Source: Lutibacter sp. (lineage in GTDB: Bacteria > Bacteroidota > Bacteroidia > Flavobacteriales > Flavobacteriaceae). From it: a stretch of 34,202 nucleotides of DNA. Where the stretch lies: the NCBI GenBank assembly GCA_021647265.1, contig JAKIVA010000034.1:1-34202 (forward strand). The letters are read 5' to 3'. The notes under the pieces were generated by a model. It saw nothing but the letters and a program-made list of their open reading frames with translations, ran no database searches and was not told the DNA's origin. This document shows, piece by piece, positions 1 to 9,226 of this stretch (within the stretch, counting starts at the first letter, position 1; every line of letters begins with the position of its first letter). Both the position numbers and the translations under genes were made by a program.

Positions 1-1011
<1,011 letters not shown>

Positions 1012-1110
1012 ATGTGTTTTTTATAACTTTCGATGTCTTAGTTTCTCAAAAGAATTATCTATGGTTAAACCACAGGTTCTTACTCAATTTACGCTGTCAA
1101 TTTCAATATT

Positions 1111-1120
1111 TTCAATGAAC
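1111..1120 (-). promoter_or_regulatory. boxA-like element in the rRNA leader
   Basis: In transcription direction the leader reads GTTCATTGAA followed by AATATTGAAATTGACAGCG. This resembles the boxA-type antitermination sequence of Bacteroidota rRNA leaders (GTTCTTTGA-like). It lies about 100 nt upstream of the mature 16S 5' end and about 45 nt downstream of the proximal promoter. Assignment is by similarity only. Confidence 0.45.
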
Positions 1121-1161
1121 TTCTTCTCTTTTGTCTAACCCTGAATCTCTCAAAGCGGGTG

Positions 1162-1193
1162 CAAATGTAAAACCTTATTTCTTAATCACCAAA
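1162..1193 (-). promoter_or_regulatory. rRNA operon promoter P1 (proximal)
   Basis: On the minus strand TTTG (1193-1190) is followed after 20 nt by TACATTTG (1169-1162). This fits the Bacteroidota primary-sigma consensus TTTG-N19-21-TAnnTTTG exactly. Transcription would begin near 1155, giving a leader of roughly 145 nt before 16S. Confidence 0.8.
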
Positions 1194-1277
1194 TAAAAAT
1201 TTGAATTTTTTTTCCTAAATAAACCTTACAATGATAAAGAACCTTTTACTAAAACTATTCCTAATTATTAGCGGTTG

Positions 1278-1309
1278 CAAATGTAATACCTTTTTATATA
1301 TTCTCGTAA
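1278..1309 (-). promoter_or_regulatory. rRNA operon promoter P2 (distal)
   Basis: A second TACATTTG box (1285-1278) sits 116 bp upstream of the P1 box in nearly the same context: AGGTATTACATTTGC here, AGGTTTTACATTTGC at P1. The -33 position (1309-1306, TTAC) is a poor match. The near-duplicate cores indicate tandem promoters driving the same rRNA operon. The DNA upstream is very AT-rich, as expected of an UP-like element. Confidence 0.65.
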
Positions 1310-1453
1310 CTTTTTAAATGTTTTTTTTTACTTATTTCTAACACCAAAATAAAACACTGAAACAAAGTTATTTATAAAATGTTAAAAATGATAACAAAGT
1401 CGATTTCTTTAAAAAAATGTTATATATAGCGCTAAAAAAGTACTTATTCACTA

Positions 1454-1468
1454 GGTATATGATATACC
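1454..1468. terminator. short perfect palindrome after glpQ, possible terminator
   Basis: GGTATAT-G-ATATACC forms a 7-bp stem 15 bases past the glpQ stop codon. A T-rich stretch follows only after about 12 nt in the minus direction, so it is a weak candidate for the end of the glp operon. The remaining sequence to about 1310 is AT-rich with no gene. Confidence 0.3.
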
Positions 1469-1483
1469 ATTTTAGTTATTTTT

Positions 1484-2656
1484 TTATTTATAACCCAATT
1501 GAGCTAATATTTCCTGAGGTGTATACTTACTTTTTCTTCTATAAAATTCAAGTGCTAAATCTGCTCTATTGGTAAATACTCCATCAGCCCTATCTTTATA
1601 CTCTTTAAATTGTTCATAGGTATCAAAAGTATAAAGGTGCGATAGCATTCCTGCGTTATGAATTAATTTTATCATCCAAGGGGCTGAAAGTTCTTCATAA
1701 TTATTTGGTTCACCTGCAATACTTGGTCCAATACATTGCACATTATTTTCTATCCCAAACTTTATAGCTCGTATATAATTCTCTTTTAAATCTCCTTTCA
1801 TATCTGGCTTCCACAACAATAAACACTTTGGGATGTTCGGCAAATACTTTTCTAACTTCATAATACTCTTACGAGAAAACGACTGTAATATGAAACGTGC
1901 ATTTGTATTGGCTATACCCACCTTATTAGGGTGTGTTTTTATTTCTTTTGGATTCGTATTTATATTCCAACCGTATTTGGTTAATTCTTTAGAAAGGATT
2001 TTTTCCGTTCCTAACTTCGGATTTTTAGTTTCACAATATATTCCTGGTCTATTACCATTATCATTAGGGTCTTTTTCATATAAATAATTACCTGTCCAAA
2101 TATTTTTGACCATTTCTTTAACCGGAACTCCATTTCTTTTTTTAATTCTGTACCCTTCTGCAATCATTAATACATCTTTAAATGTCAATATATTAAGGCC
2201 TTTATAGCTGTTTTTAGCTCTGTCAGGATTATTTTGATTGAATTTACTTCCTGCATCTAAACTTCTTAATTCTTTTAAGGTAAATGCCCTAATTTCAGCA
2301 TTCATCCTTTTAGGAAATACTTCCGAAACGTTTGTTATTCTTTTTAAATTACCATCATGAAATGCCACTAGAATGCTATCTTTTGTTAATTGAACATCTA
2401 ATTCTAAATAATCTGCCCCCATATTTCTTGCCCATAAAAAAGCTGGTTCTGTTTCTTCTGGTGTCCAATAGGTACTCCCTCTATGAGCGATTACAATATC
2501 TTTATTTACATAATCTCTAACTTTTTTTGCCTGTGTACTAATTTCTCTAATGGTGTTCACTTCTTTTTTTTGTATTTCTTTTTTTGATTCATAATTACAA
2601 CTTGCAAATATTATTGTGAAAATTAACAACAATCCTAATTTTTTATATCTTTTCAT
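1484..2656 (-). CDS. glpQ: Glycerophosphodiester phosphodiesterase, lipoprotein
   Basis: Hydrolyses glycerophosphodiesters to glycerol-3-phosphate and an alcohol, probably at an outer or periplasm-facing membrane. The N-terminus is a lipoprotein signal with lipobox FASC (Cys20). The GDPD signature is clear: HRG at 58-60 with PEET following, ELDVQ at 85-89, FHD at 99-101 (acid/base and metal-binding residues of the TIM barrel), and a C-terminal FTNRADLALEF segment. At 390 aa it is somewhat longer than cytosolic UgpQ and close to periplasmic GlpQ. It overlaps the 3' end of glpT by 14 nt and is the last gene of glpD-glpT-glpQ. The G3P it releases would be taken up by GlpT. The ORF on the opposite strand here is a shadow. 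Confidence 0.93.
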   Translation of the reverse strand: MKRYKKLGLLLIFTIIFASCNYESKKEIQKKEVNTIREISTQAKKVRDYVNKDIVIAHRGSTYWTPEETEPAFLWARNMGADYLELDVQLTKDSILVAFHDGNLKRITNVSEVFPKRMNAEIRAFTLKELRSLDAGSKFNQNNPDRAKNSYKGLNILTFKDVLMIAEGYRIKKRNGVPVKEMVKNIWTGNYLYEKDPNDNGNRPGIYCETKNPKLGTEKILSKELTKYGWNINTNPKEIKTHPNKVGIANTNARFILQSFSRKSIMKLEKYLPNIPKCLLLWKPDMKGDLKENYIRAIKFGIENNVQCIGPSIAGEPNNYEELSAPWMIKLIHNAGMLSHLYTFDTYEQFKEYKDRADGVFTNRADLALEFYRRKSKYTPQEILAQLGYK

Positions 2657-4004
2657 TTTTTATTTTTTTTAAGTTGTGATTTTTGTTTTCTATTCTCCAA
2701 GTAAAACCTATAAATATAATTGAAAGTATGCAAGCTATAATAAGTAACCAAAAACTACTCCCCCAACCATAATTATCTATTAAATATCCCATTGCAATAT
2801 TTGCTGTTAAAGCACCTCCCAAATACCCGAACAACCCTGTAAATCCTGCGGCAGTTCCTGCTGCATTTTTAGGTACTAAATCCAAAGCTTGAACTCCTAT
2901 TAACATCACTGGCCCGTATATTAAAAATCCTATAGCCACAAGTGCAATATTATCAATTAATGGATTTTCAGGTGGATTTTTCCAATATATTACTACTGAG
3001 ATTAAAACCAGTACCATATAAATTATACTTACTGGAGCTCGTTTACCCTTAAACCATTTGTCACTAACAATACCAGCTATAATAGTACCTGGTATTCCTG
3101 CCCATTCGTATAAAAAATATGCCCATCCCGACTCTTCCAATGAGAAACTTTTGACTTCTTTTAAATATGTAGGAGCCCAATCTAATACTCCATACCTAAC
3201 TAAATACACAAATATATTTGCAATAGCTATAAACCATAAAAGTCTATTTTTAAAAATATATTTCACAAAAATTTCTTTTGCTGAAATTGATATATCTTGA
3301 TTTACACCTTCAATAACTTCAGGATAATCATCTTTGTATTCTTCAATTGGTGGCAAACCAACAACTCCCGGTCTATCTCTAAGTGTTACATAAATAATTC
3401 CTGCTATAAAAATGGCAATCATCCCTGGCAAATAAAATTTTGCATGCCAATCATTAAATAATGCTACACCTAAGATAGCTAAGGGACCTATTAACCCACC
3501 TCCAATATTATGTGCTGTATTCCAAAAAGACATTTTAGTGCCTCTTTCTCGAATGGAAAACCACTGCACCATAATTCTTCCGCTTGGAGGCCAACCCATT
3601 CCTTGAAACCAACCGTTTAACAGCAATAACAGAAACATAATTGTTACTGAAGAAGTTGCAAAAGGAAAAAAGCCCATAGTTATCATAATAATACCTGACA
3701 TTAACAGGCCTATTGGCATAAATTTTCGAGCGTCACTTCTATCAGAAACATTTCCCATTAAAAATTTACTTAAACCATATGCAATTGCAACGCCTGAGAG
3801 CGCAAACCCTAATTCTAACTTTGAAAATCCTTGTTCTACCAAATCTGGCATAGCCAATGCAAAGTTTTTTCGAACTAAATAGTAGCCTGCATACCCAATA
3901 AAAATACCAAAAAACACCTGAAAACGCATTTTTTTATACTTTTCATCAACCTTTTCTTTAGGTATTATTTTTTTGTCAGGTGATTGTCTCAAAAGTTTAA
4001 TCAT
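2643..4004 (-). CDS. glpT: Glycerol-3-phosphate transporter (MFS, organophosphate:Pi antiporter)
   Basis: A 453-aa, twelve-helix major facilitator protein of the OPA family, importing sn-glycerol-3-phosphate in exchange for phosphate. The first helix carries YYLVRKNFALAMP, matching E. coli GlpT around phosphate-binding Arg45, and the Arg falls at residue 45 here too. The second conserved arginine is in YLVRYGVLDWAP in helix 7. The MFS loop motif GNVSDRSDARK follows helix 2. It starts 6 nt after glpD and overlaps glpQ by 14 nt, so translation is probably coupled. Other OPA members (hexose-phosphate UhpT) share these arginines, but the neighbours favour G3P. Confidence 0.92.
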   Translation of the reverse strand: MIKLLRQSPDKKIIPKEKVDEKYKKMRFQVFFGIFIGYAGYYLVRKNFALAMPDLVEQGFSKLELGFALSGVAIAYGLSKFLMGNVSDRSDARKFMPIGLLMSGIIMITMGFFPFATSSVTIMFLLLLLNGWFQGMGWPPSGRIMVQWFSIRERGTKMSFWNTAHNIGGGLIGPLAILGVALFNDWHAKFYLPGMIAIFIAGIIYVTLRDRPGVVGLPPIEEYKDDYPEVIEGVNQDISISAKEIFVKYIFKNRLLWFIAIANIFVYLVRYGVLDWAPTYLKEVKSFSLEESGWAYFLYEWAGIPGTIIAGIVSDKWFKGKRAPVSIIYMVLVLISVVIYWKNPPENPLIDNIALVAIGFLIYGPVMLIGVQALDLVPKNAAGTAAGFTGLFGYLGGALTANIAMGYLIDNYGWGSSFWLLIIACILSIIFIGFTWRIENKNHNLKKIKNEKI

Positions 4005-4010
4005 AGGTTT

Positions 4011-5576
4011 TTATTTTAGGAAATAACTATTTGCCAACATTGTATATTTTTCTATTTGTGATTTTTCCCACTCTTTATTATAACCTAATTCATTAGCCAT
4101 AATTTCAGCAACTATAGGCGCTGTTCTAACACTTTCTTTAGCATCTAAAAACAAAGCTCTGGTCCTTCTCGCTAAAAAATCTTCAACTGTCCTTGCCATT
4201 TCATTTTTACAAGCCCAAACAATTTGTGCTTTTTTTATTTGTAAATTTTCACTTACCCATTCTTCTAACTTTGAATTCGATAAAATTAATTCTTTAATAT
4301 AATTTATATCTGAGCCATAAAAATAGAGTAAATCTTTAAAATCTACCTTCTCTTTATACCCATACAAATGTAACGAAGATGTTATTGACTTTTTTTTGGG
4401 TAATTTTTTAATAAGCTCCATCTTATTAATGACATCTTGCCCCATTTGACGATATGTTGTCCATTTACCTCCAATTATTGTAATTAAACCTGATTTAGAT
4501 TTGTAAATTTTATGACCCCTAGAAATTTCTTTTGTTTTCTTTCCTTTATTTTTTGGGATAGCTAAAGGCCTAAGCCCTGCAAAAACACTTTTTATATCTT
4601 TTCGGGTAGGTTTTTTGGTTAAATACCTTCCGGCTGTTTCTAAAATAAAATCAATTTCTTTATCTGTGGCTTTTGGCTCTATTACTGAAACTTCTTTTAA
4701 CACATCTGTTGTTCCTAAGATAACTTTATGATGCCAAGGTACTGCAAATAATACTCTTCCATCTTTTGTTTTGGGTATCATTAAACCATAATTATGTGGC
4801 AAAAATTCTTTATCGAGAATTAAGTGCACTCCTTGACTGGGTTTTACAATATCTTTAGCTTCCGGATTATCTTTTTGTAAAATTTCATCAACAAAAATAC
4901 CTGTTGCATTAATTACAGTTTTTGCTTTAATTTTATACTCTATTTTTGTTTCAAAATCTTGGGCTATAACACCATTAATAATACTATTTTCTTTTAAAAA
5001 ATTACAAACTTTTACATAATTTATAGCTGTTCCCCCTTTTTGAATTATTGTTTGAGCCATATTTAAGCCTAATCTCGAATCGTCAAACTGCCCATCGTGA
5101 TACAATACACTTCCTCTTAAGTTTTTCTTAATTAATGTTGGGATTTTAGCTAACGTTTTTAATTTTGATTGTGGCTTTGACTTCCCAAAAGTTAGCTTTC
5201 CCGCTAACAAATCGTATAATATCAATCCAATAGTATAAAATGGTATTCCCCACCAAGTGTATGAAGGAATTAAAAATGCAAGATTGGATACTAGATGTGG
5301 TGCATTTTTTTGAAGTAACCCTCTTTCTTTTAGAGATTCAAGTACCAAAGAAATATTTCCTTGAGCCAAATACCGAACTCCTCCATGAACTAACTTAGTA
5401 CTTCTACTTGAAGTTCCCTTTGTAAAATCATATTGTTCTAAAAGCAACGTTTTATACCCTCTAGTTACTGCTTCAATTGCTATTCCTAAACCTGAAGCAC
5501 CACCTCCAATAACAACAACATCCCAAATTTTCTCTTGTTCACTAATTTTGTCTATTAAATTTTCTCTATTTATCAC
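4011..5576 (-). CDS. glpD: Aerobic glycerol-3-phosphate dehydrogenase (FAD)
   Basis: Oxidises sn-glycerol-3-phosphate to dihydroxyacetone phosphate and passes electrons to quinone at the inner membrane. The N-terminal dinucleotide fold reads VVVIGGGASGLG (about residues 20-31), followed by the family signature TSSRSTKLVHGGVRYL. Later conserved blocks are GTTD, FAGLRPL and GGKWTTYRQMG, then the C-terminal DAO_C helical domain. Length (521 aa) is normal. The start is GTG at 5576-5574; no ATG lies nearby in frame, and residue 2 onward matches the family. It is the first gene of the operon. No glycerol kinase or facilitator is present here, which suits a pathway fed by GlpQ/GlpT with ready-made G3P. 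Confidence 0.95.
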   Translation of the reverse strand: MINRENLIDKISEQEKIWDVVVIGGGASGLGIAIEAVTRGYKTLLLEQYDFTKGTSSRSTKLVHGGVRYLAQGNISLVLESLKERGLLQKNAPHLVSNLAFLIPSYTWWGIPFYTIGLILYDLLAGKLTFGKSKPQSKLKTLAKIPTLIKKNLRGSVLYHDGQFDDSRLGLNMAQTIIQKGGTAINYVKVCNFLKENSIINGVIAQDFETKIEYKIKAKTVINATGIFVDEILQKDNPEAKDIVKPSQGVHLILDKEFLPHNYGLMIPKTKDGRVLFAVPWHHKVILGTTDVLKEVSVIEPKATDKEIDFILETAGRYLTKKPTRKDIKSVFAGLRPLAIPKNKGKKTKEISRGHKIYKSKSGLITIIGGKWTTYRQMGQDVINKMELIKKLPKKKSITSSLHLYGYKEKVDFKDLLYFYGSDINYIKELILSNSKLEEWVSENLQIKKAQIVWACKNEMARTVEDFLARRTRALFLDAKESVRTAPIVAEIMANELGYNKEWEKSQIEKYTMLANSYFLK

Positions 5577-5584
5577 TATGCTTT

Positions 5585-5642
5585 AAGATGTTTATATTTT
5601 ACATTTAATATTTTCAGCTTTCACTAAACATCTTCAAATGTA
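5585..5642 (-). promoter_or_regulatory. glpD promoter box with 10-bp inverted repeat at the transcript start
   Basis: A TACATTTG -7 box lies at 5642-5635. Immediately downstream, AAGATGTTTA (5634-5625 in minus sense) pairs perfectly with TAAACATCTT (5594-5585), 30 nt apart. The proximal arm would overlap the transcription start and the distal arm ends 8 nt before the GTG start codon. It could be a split operator for a glp regulator or a 5'-UTR hairpin limiting initiation. The -33 region is not a good match. Confidence 0.5.
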
Positions 5643-5744
5643 ATATGATTTTAAGATATAAAAAATATTATGGTTTCTTAATAAGAAAGTTTACCATATA
5701 TCCTCCATTTTATTTAAATTTAAACTTCAAATTTGAATAACATA

Positions 5745-5775
5745 TTGCGCATCTAATAGTTTTCTAATACCTTTG
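5745..5775 (+). promoter_or_regulatory. thrS operon promoter
   Basis: TTG (5745-5747), then 20 nt, then TACCTTTG (5768-5775): a good match to the Bacteroidota TTTG/TAnnTTTG consensus. It lies 17 bp before the thrS ATG, so the 5' UTR is very short (about 10 nt). There is no room for a long threonyl-tRNA-like leader as in E. coli thrS. Confidence 0.7.
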
Positions 5776-5792
5776 CAAATCAATAAAAAAAT

Positions 5793-7733
5793 ATGATTAA
5801 AATAACGTTACCTGACGGAGCAATTAAAGAGTATAAAAAAGGGAGTACTCCAATGGATGTGGCTAAAAGCATTAGTGAAGGGTTTGCCAGAAATGTAATT
5901 TCAGCTAAATTTAATAGTAAAACTGTTGAAACCTCCACTCCTCTTAATGAAGATGGAAACTTAGTACTGTATACCTTTAATGATATTGAAGGTAAAAAAA
6001 CTTTTTGGCATTCTTCTGCACATATACTTGCACAAGCCATTACAGCACTTTATCCAAACGTTAAATTAACTATTGGACCAGCAATTGAAAATGGTTTTTA
6101 TTACGATGTTGATTTAGGTGATGATGTGATTTCAGATAAAGACTTTAAAGCTATTGAACAGAAAATGCTCGAATTTGCCCGTGGCAAACATGAGTTTAAA
6201 ATGCGAGAAGTTTCAAAAGAAGATGCATTAAACCTCTATAAAAGTCAGAATAACCAATACAAAGTTGAATTAATTGAAAACTTAACGGATGGTGAAATTA
6301 CTTTCTGTGATCATTCAGATTTTACAGATTTATGTCGTGGTGGGCATATTCCTAACACCGGCATTATTAAAGCTGTAAAAGTAATGAGTGTTGCGGGAGC
6401 ATATTGGAGAGGTGATGAAAAAAATAATCAGTTAACGCGTGTTTACGGAATATCATTCCCTAAGCAAAAAATGCTTACAGAATATTTAGCATTATTGGAA
6501 GAAGCTAAAAAACGTGATCATCGAAAACTAGGAAAAGAATTAGAATTATTTGCCTTTTCAGCTAAAGTTGGTCAAGGACTACCGCTTTGGCTTCCAAAAG
6601 GAGCTGCATTAAGAGAACGATTAGAAAATTTCTTAAAAAAAGCACAGAAAAAAGCTGGATATGAAATGGTGATTACACCTCATATTGGGCAGAAAGAACT
6701 ATACGTTACTTCTGGTCATTATGAAAAATATGGAGAAGATAGTTTTCAGCCAATACATACACCTAAAGAAGGTGAAGAATTTTTTCTAAAACCAATGAAT
6801 TGTCCACATCATTGTGAAATTTATAATCATAAACCTTATTCTTATAAAGAATTACCTAAGCGTTTTGCCGAATTTGGTACCGTTTATAGATATGAACAAA
6901 GTGGTGAATTACACGGGTTAACACGCGTAAGAGGTTTTACACAAGATGATGCCCACATTTTTTGTACACCAGACCAATTAAATGAAGAATTTAAATCTGT
7001 TATAGATTTGGTATTGTATGTCTTCAAATCACTTAGTTTTGAAGATTTCACTACACAAGTCTCATTACGAGACAAAGAGAATAAAGATAAGTACATTGGA
7101 AGTGATGAAAATTGGGAAAAAGCAGAAAGTGCCATTTTAAATGCTGTAAAAGAAAAAGGGATGGACTATGTTGTTGAATATGGAGAAGCTGCTTTTTACG
7201 GTCCTAAATTAGATTTTATGGTAAAAGATGCTTTAGGCAGAAGTTGGCAATTAGGAACAATCCAAGTAGATTACAATTTGCCTGAACGATTTGATTTAAC
7301 TTATAAAGGTGCTGACAATCAATTACACAGACCTGTAATGATTCACAGAGCACCATTTGGCTCCATGGAGCGTTTTATTGCTGTATTATTAGAACATACA
7401 GCAGGGAAATTTCCACTTTGGTTAACTCCAGATCAAGTTATTATACTACCAATCAGCGAGAAATACCAAAAATATGCAGAAAATGTTTTACATTTGCTAG
7501 AAAATTCCGAAATTCGCGCTCTTATAGATAGCAGAAGCGAAAAAACTGGTCGAAAAATTAGAGATGCTGAGTTAAAAAAGATTCCGTTTATGCTAATTGT
7601 AGGTGAGCAAGAAGAGAAAAAAGGCACAGTTTCTGTTAGAAAACAAGGAGAAGGAGATATGGGTGTATTAACAATTAATGAATTTACATCCTTTATAAAT
7701 AAAGAAATTAATAGTACATTAGAAAAATTTTAG
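5793..7733 (+). CDS. thrS: Threonine--tRNA ligase
   Basis: Charges tRNA-Thr with threonine and edits mischarged serine. Domain order is canonical for a 646-aa enzyme: N-terminal TGS domain (1-61), editing domain with HSSAH (73-77) and CRGGH (about 181), class II catalytic core, and C-terminal anticodon-binding domain (about 545-646). In the core, KPMNCPHH near 335 carries a zinc ligand, RYEQSGELHGLTRVRGF holds motif 2 near 367, and HRAPFGSMERF near 516 is motif 3. The ATG start gives the usual N-terminus (MIKITLPDG). It heads the thrS-infC-rpmI-rplT operon, a gene order conserved in many bacteria. Confidence 0.97.
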   Translation: MIKITLPDGAIKEYKKGSTPMDVAKSISEGFARNVISAKFNSKTVETSTPLNEDGNLVLYTFNDIEGKKTFWHSSAHILAQAITALYPNVKLTIGPAIENGFYYDVDLGDDVISDKDFKAIEQKMLEFARGKHEFKMREVSKEDALNLYKSQNNQYKVELIENLTDGEITFCDHSDFTDLCRGGHIPNTGIIKAVKVMSVAGAYWRGDEKNNQLTRVYGISFPKQKMLTEYLALLEEAKKRDHRKLGKELELFAFSAKVGQGLPLWLPKGAALRERLENFLKKAQKKAGYEMVITPHIGQKELYVTSGHYEKYGEDSFQPIHTPKEGEEFFLKPMNCPHHCEIYNHKPYSYKELPKRFAEFGTVYRYEQSGELHGLTRVRGFTQDDAHIFCTPDQLNEEFKSVIDLVLYVFKSLSFEDFTTQVSLRDKENKDKYIGSDENWEKAESAILNAVKEKGMDYVVEYGEAAFYGPKLDFMVKDALGRSWQLGTIQVDYNLPERFDLTYKGADNQLHRPVMIHRAPFGSMERFIAVLLEHTAGKFPLWLTPDQVIILPISEKYQKYAENVLHLLENSEIRALIDSRSEKTGRKIRDAELKKIPFMLIVGEQEEKKGTVSVRKQGEGDMGVLTINEFTSFINKEINSTLEKF

Positions 7734-7754
7734 TTTAATTTAAATTTCAACGTC

Positions 7755-8315
7755 ATAGCAATAAAAAGAAGATCAGGGGGAAGAAGACCTTGGAGAATAA
7801 TCAAAGAAGATCAACATAGAATTAATGAGAAAATTACATATGTTGATGAAGTACGTTTAGTAGGTGATAACGTAGAGGTTGGAGTATATTCAATTTCTAA
7901 AGCGAAATCAATAGCTAGAGAGCAAGAACTGGATTTGGTTGAAATATCTCCCAAAGCAAAGCCGCCTGTTTGTAAAATTATAGATTATAAGAAATTTCTT
8001 TACGAACAAAAAAAGCGTGAAAAAGCACAAAAATCTAAAGCTACAAAAGTTGTTGTAAAAGAAATTAGATTTGGTCCTAATACAGATGAACATGATTTTG
8101 AGTTTAAAAAGAAACATGCCATCAAATTTTTACAGGAAGGTGCTAAATTAAAAGCATTTGTATTTTTTAAAGGTAGGTCTATAATCTATAAAGATCAAGG
8201 ACATATATTACTTTTGAGATTAGCAACTGAACTTGAAGAATATGGAAAAGTGGAGCAAATGCCTAAATTAGAAGGCAAACGTATGATTATGTTTATAGCT
8301 CCAAAAAAGAAATAA
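7755..8315 (+). CDS. infC: Translation initiation factor IF-3, probable ATA start
   Basis: IF-3 binds the 30S subunit, prevents premature 50S joining and proofreads start codons. The IF3_N domain (about 10-80) and IF3_C domain (about 85-183) are both intact, ending in the family-typical KRMIMFIAPKKK. The N-terminal segment (AIKRRSGGRRPWRIIKEDQH...) is in frame upstream of any ATG, GTG or TTG that would preserve it. A call from TTG at 7935 gives only 126 aa and cuts off half the N-domain. The natural start is ATA at 7755-7757, giving 186 aa with Ala at residue 2. E. coli infC uses AUU for autoregulation, since IF-3 itself discriminates against non-standard codons. It lies 21 nt after thrS. Confidence 0.9.
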   Translation: MAIKRRSGGRRPWRIIKEDQHRINEKITYVDEVRLVGDNVEVGVYSISKAKSIAREQELDLVEISPKAKPPVCKIIDYKKFLYEQKKREKAQKSKATKVVVKEIRFGPNTDEHDFEFKKKHAIKFLQEGAKLKAFVFFKGRSIIYKDQGHILLLRLATELEEYGKVEQMPKLEGKRMIMFIAPKKK

Positions 8316-8326
8316 CACTTCAACTA

Positions 8327-8358
8327 TGCTCAGTAGCCAATTAAAAAAGTTACTTTTG
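8327..8358 (+). promoter_or_regulatory. Candidate internal promoter before rpmI
   Basis: TACTTTTG (8351-8358), in the context GTTACTTTTGCACCCG, is a full TAnnTTTG box about 90 nt upstream of rpmI. The -33 region has only TG at 8327-8328. It would allow ribosomal protein synthesis independent of thrS. Confidence 0.5.
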
Positions 8359-8445
8359 CACCCGAAGAAAAAGATAAAAGAATGCTGAAATTGAAATAAT
8401 ATTCAGTATTAAAGATAATAAGCAAGATAAAAAAGTAGAAGAAAG

Positions 8446-8643
8446 ATGCCTAAAATGAAAACAAAATCTAGTGCTAAAAAGCGTTTTAAGCTTACTGCAT
8501 CTGGAAAAATTAAAAGGAAACATGCTTTTAAAAGTCATATTTTGACTAAAAAGAGTAAAAAACGTAAATTAAAGTTAACTCATGACGGTTTAGTACATAA
8601 ATCAGACAGAGCTAACATTTTACAACAATTAACTTTAAAATAA
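8446..8643 (+). CDS. rpmI: 50S ribosomal protein L35
   Basis: A 65-aa, strongly basic protein with the L35 pattern: MPKMKTKSSAKKRFKLTASGKIKR at the start, then the KSHILTKKSKKRKLKL segment and a C-terminal LVHKSDRANILQQL. Length is typical of L35 (about 65 aa). It lies between infC (130-nt gap) and rplT (165-nt gap), the usual order. The downstream gap holds an AT-rich palindromic insertion-like sequence. Confidence 0.96.
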   Translation: MPKMKTKSSAKKRFKLTASGKIKRKHAFKSHILTKKSKKRKLKLTHDGLVHKSDRANILQQLTLK

Positions 8644-8692
8644 TAAAGTTAAAGGGAATTTAATTATTAACCTTGGAGTAGTGCAAAACAAG

Positions 8693-8756
8693 AATTATGA
8701 ATTATGAATTTTAAATTATGGAATATCACAGAGAGTTTTACTCTTAATTCATAATT
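8693..8756. repeat. AT-rich palindromic spacer between rpmI and rplT
   Basis: AATTATGAATT occurs at 8693-8703 and, overlapping, at 8700-8710. Its reverse complement AATTCATAATT is at 8746-8756. Looser pairing continues outward (AAATT/AATTT blocks, and GTAGTG near 8678 with CTACTAC near 8782). The 165-nt gap is large for this operon, and the palindrome looks like a small inserted repeat, or a hairpin used for translational control of L20. Confidence 0.5.
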
Positions 8757-8808
8757 AAAGAATTCAAAATTAAGTAATCGCCTACTACAAAAAAAACAAA
8801 TTGAAATT

Positions 8809-9153
8809 ATGCCAAGATCAGTAAATTCAGTTGCTTCAAGAGCTAAAAGAAAAAAGATATTGAAGCAAGCAAAAGGTTACTTTGGACGTAGAAAAAACGT
8901 TTATACAGTAGCAAAAAATGCGGTTGAAAAAGGAATGTTATATTCTTATAGAGACCGTAAAAATAAAAAGAGAACTTTCCGTGCTTTATGGATTCAACGT
9001 ATTAACGCTGGAGCCCGTCAATATGGAATGTCTTACTCACAGTTTATGGGAAAAGTAAAAGCTAATAATATTGAATTGAATCGTAAGGTTCTTGCAGATT
9101 TAGCGATGAACAACCCAGAAGCTTTTAAGGCTGTCGTAGATCAAGTAAAATAG
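8809..9153 (+). CDS. rplT: 50S ribosomal protein L20
   Basis: A 114-aa L20: MPRSVNSVASRAKRKKILKQ followed by GYFGRRKN, the RDRKNKKRTFRALWIQRINA segment (rRNA-binding helix) and the globular C-terminal half ending in a short acidic/basic tail. Length and order match the family. It is the last gene of the thrS operon, and a strong hairpin terminator starts 21 bp after its stop. In other bacteria L20 represses its own operon by binding mRNA; no such site was identified here. Confidence 0.97.
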   Translation: MPRSVNSVASRAKRKKILKQAKGYFGRRKNVYTVAKNAVEKGMLYSYRDRKNKKRTFRALWIQRINAGARQYGMSYSQFMGKVKANNIELNRKVLADLAMNNPEAFKAVVDQVK

Positions 9154-9173
9154 ATTTTTAATTTCTTGCTTAT

Positions 9174-9208
9174 AAAAAAAACCCAATCAAATTTGATTGG
9201 GTTTTTTT
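9174..9208. terminator. Bidirectional intrinsic terminator between rplT and prfA
   Basis: A near-perfect palindrome with its centre between 9191 and 9192. The arms contain ACCCAATCAAA and TTTGATTGGGT and are flanked by a run of A on the left and T on the right. It therefore gives a hairpin with a U tract on both strands. It sits between the convergent ends of rplT (9153) and prfA (9227) and can stop transcription from both. Confidence 0.9.
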
Positions 9209-9226
9209 ACGTTTTAATATTTCTTT

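Noticed and set aside
7935..8315. infC called from TTG at 7935 (126 aa)
   Set aside because: Cuts away half of the IF3 N-terminal domain; clear in-frame homology continues upstream to ATA 7755.
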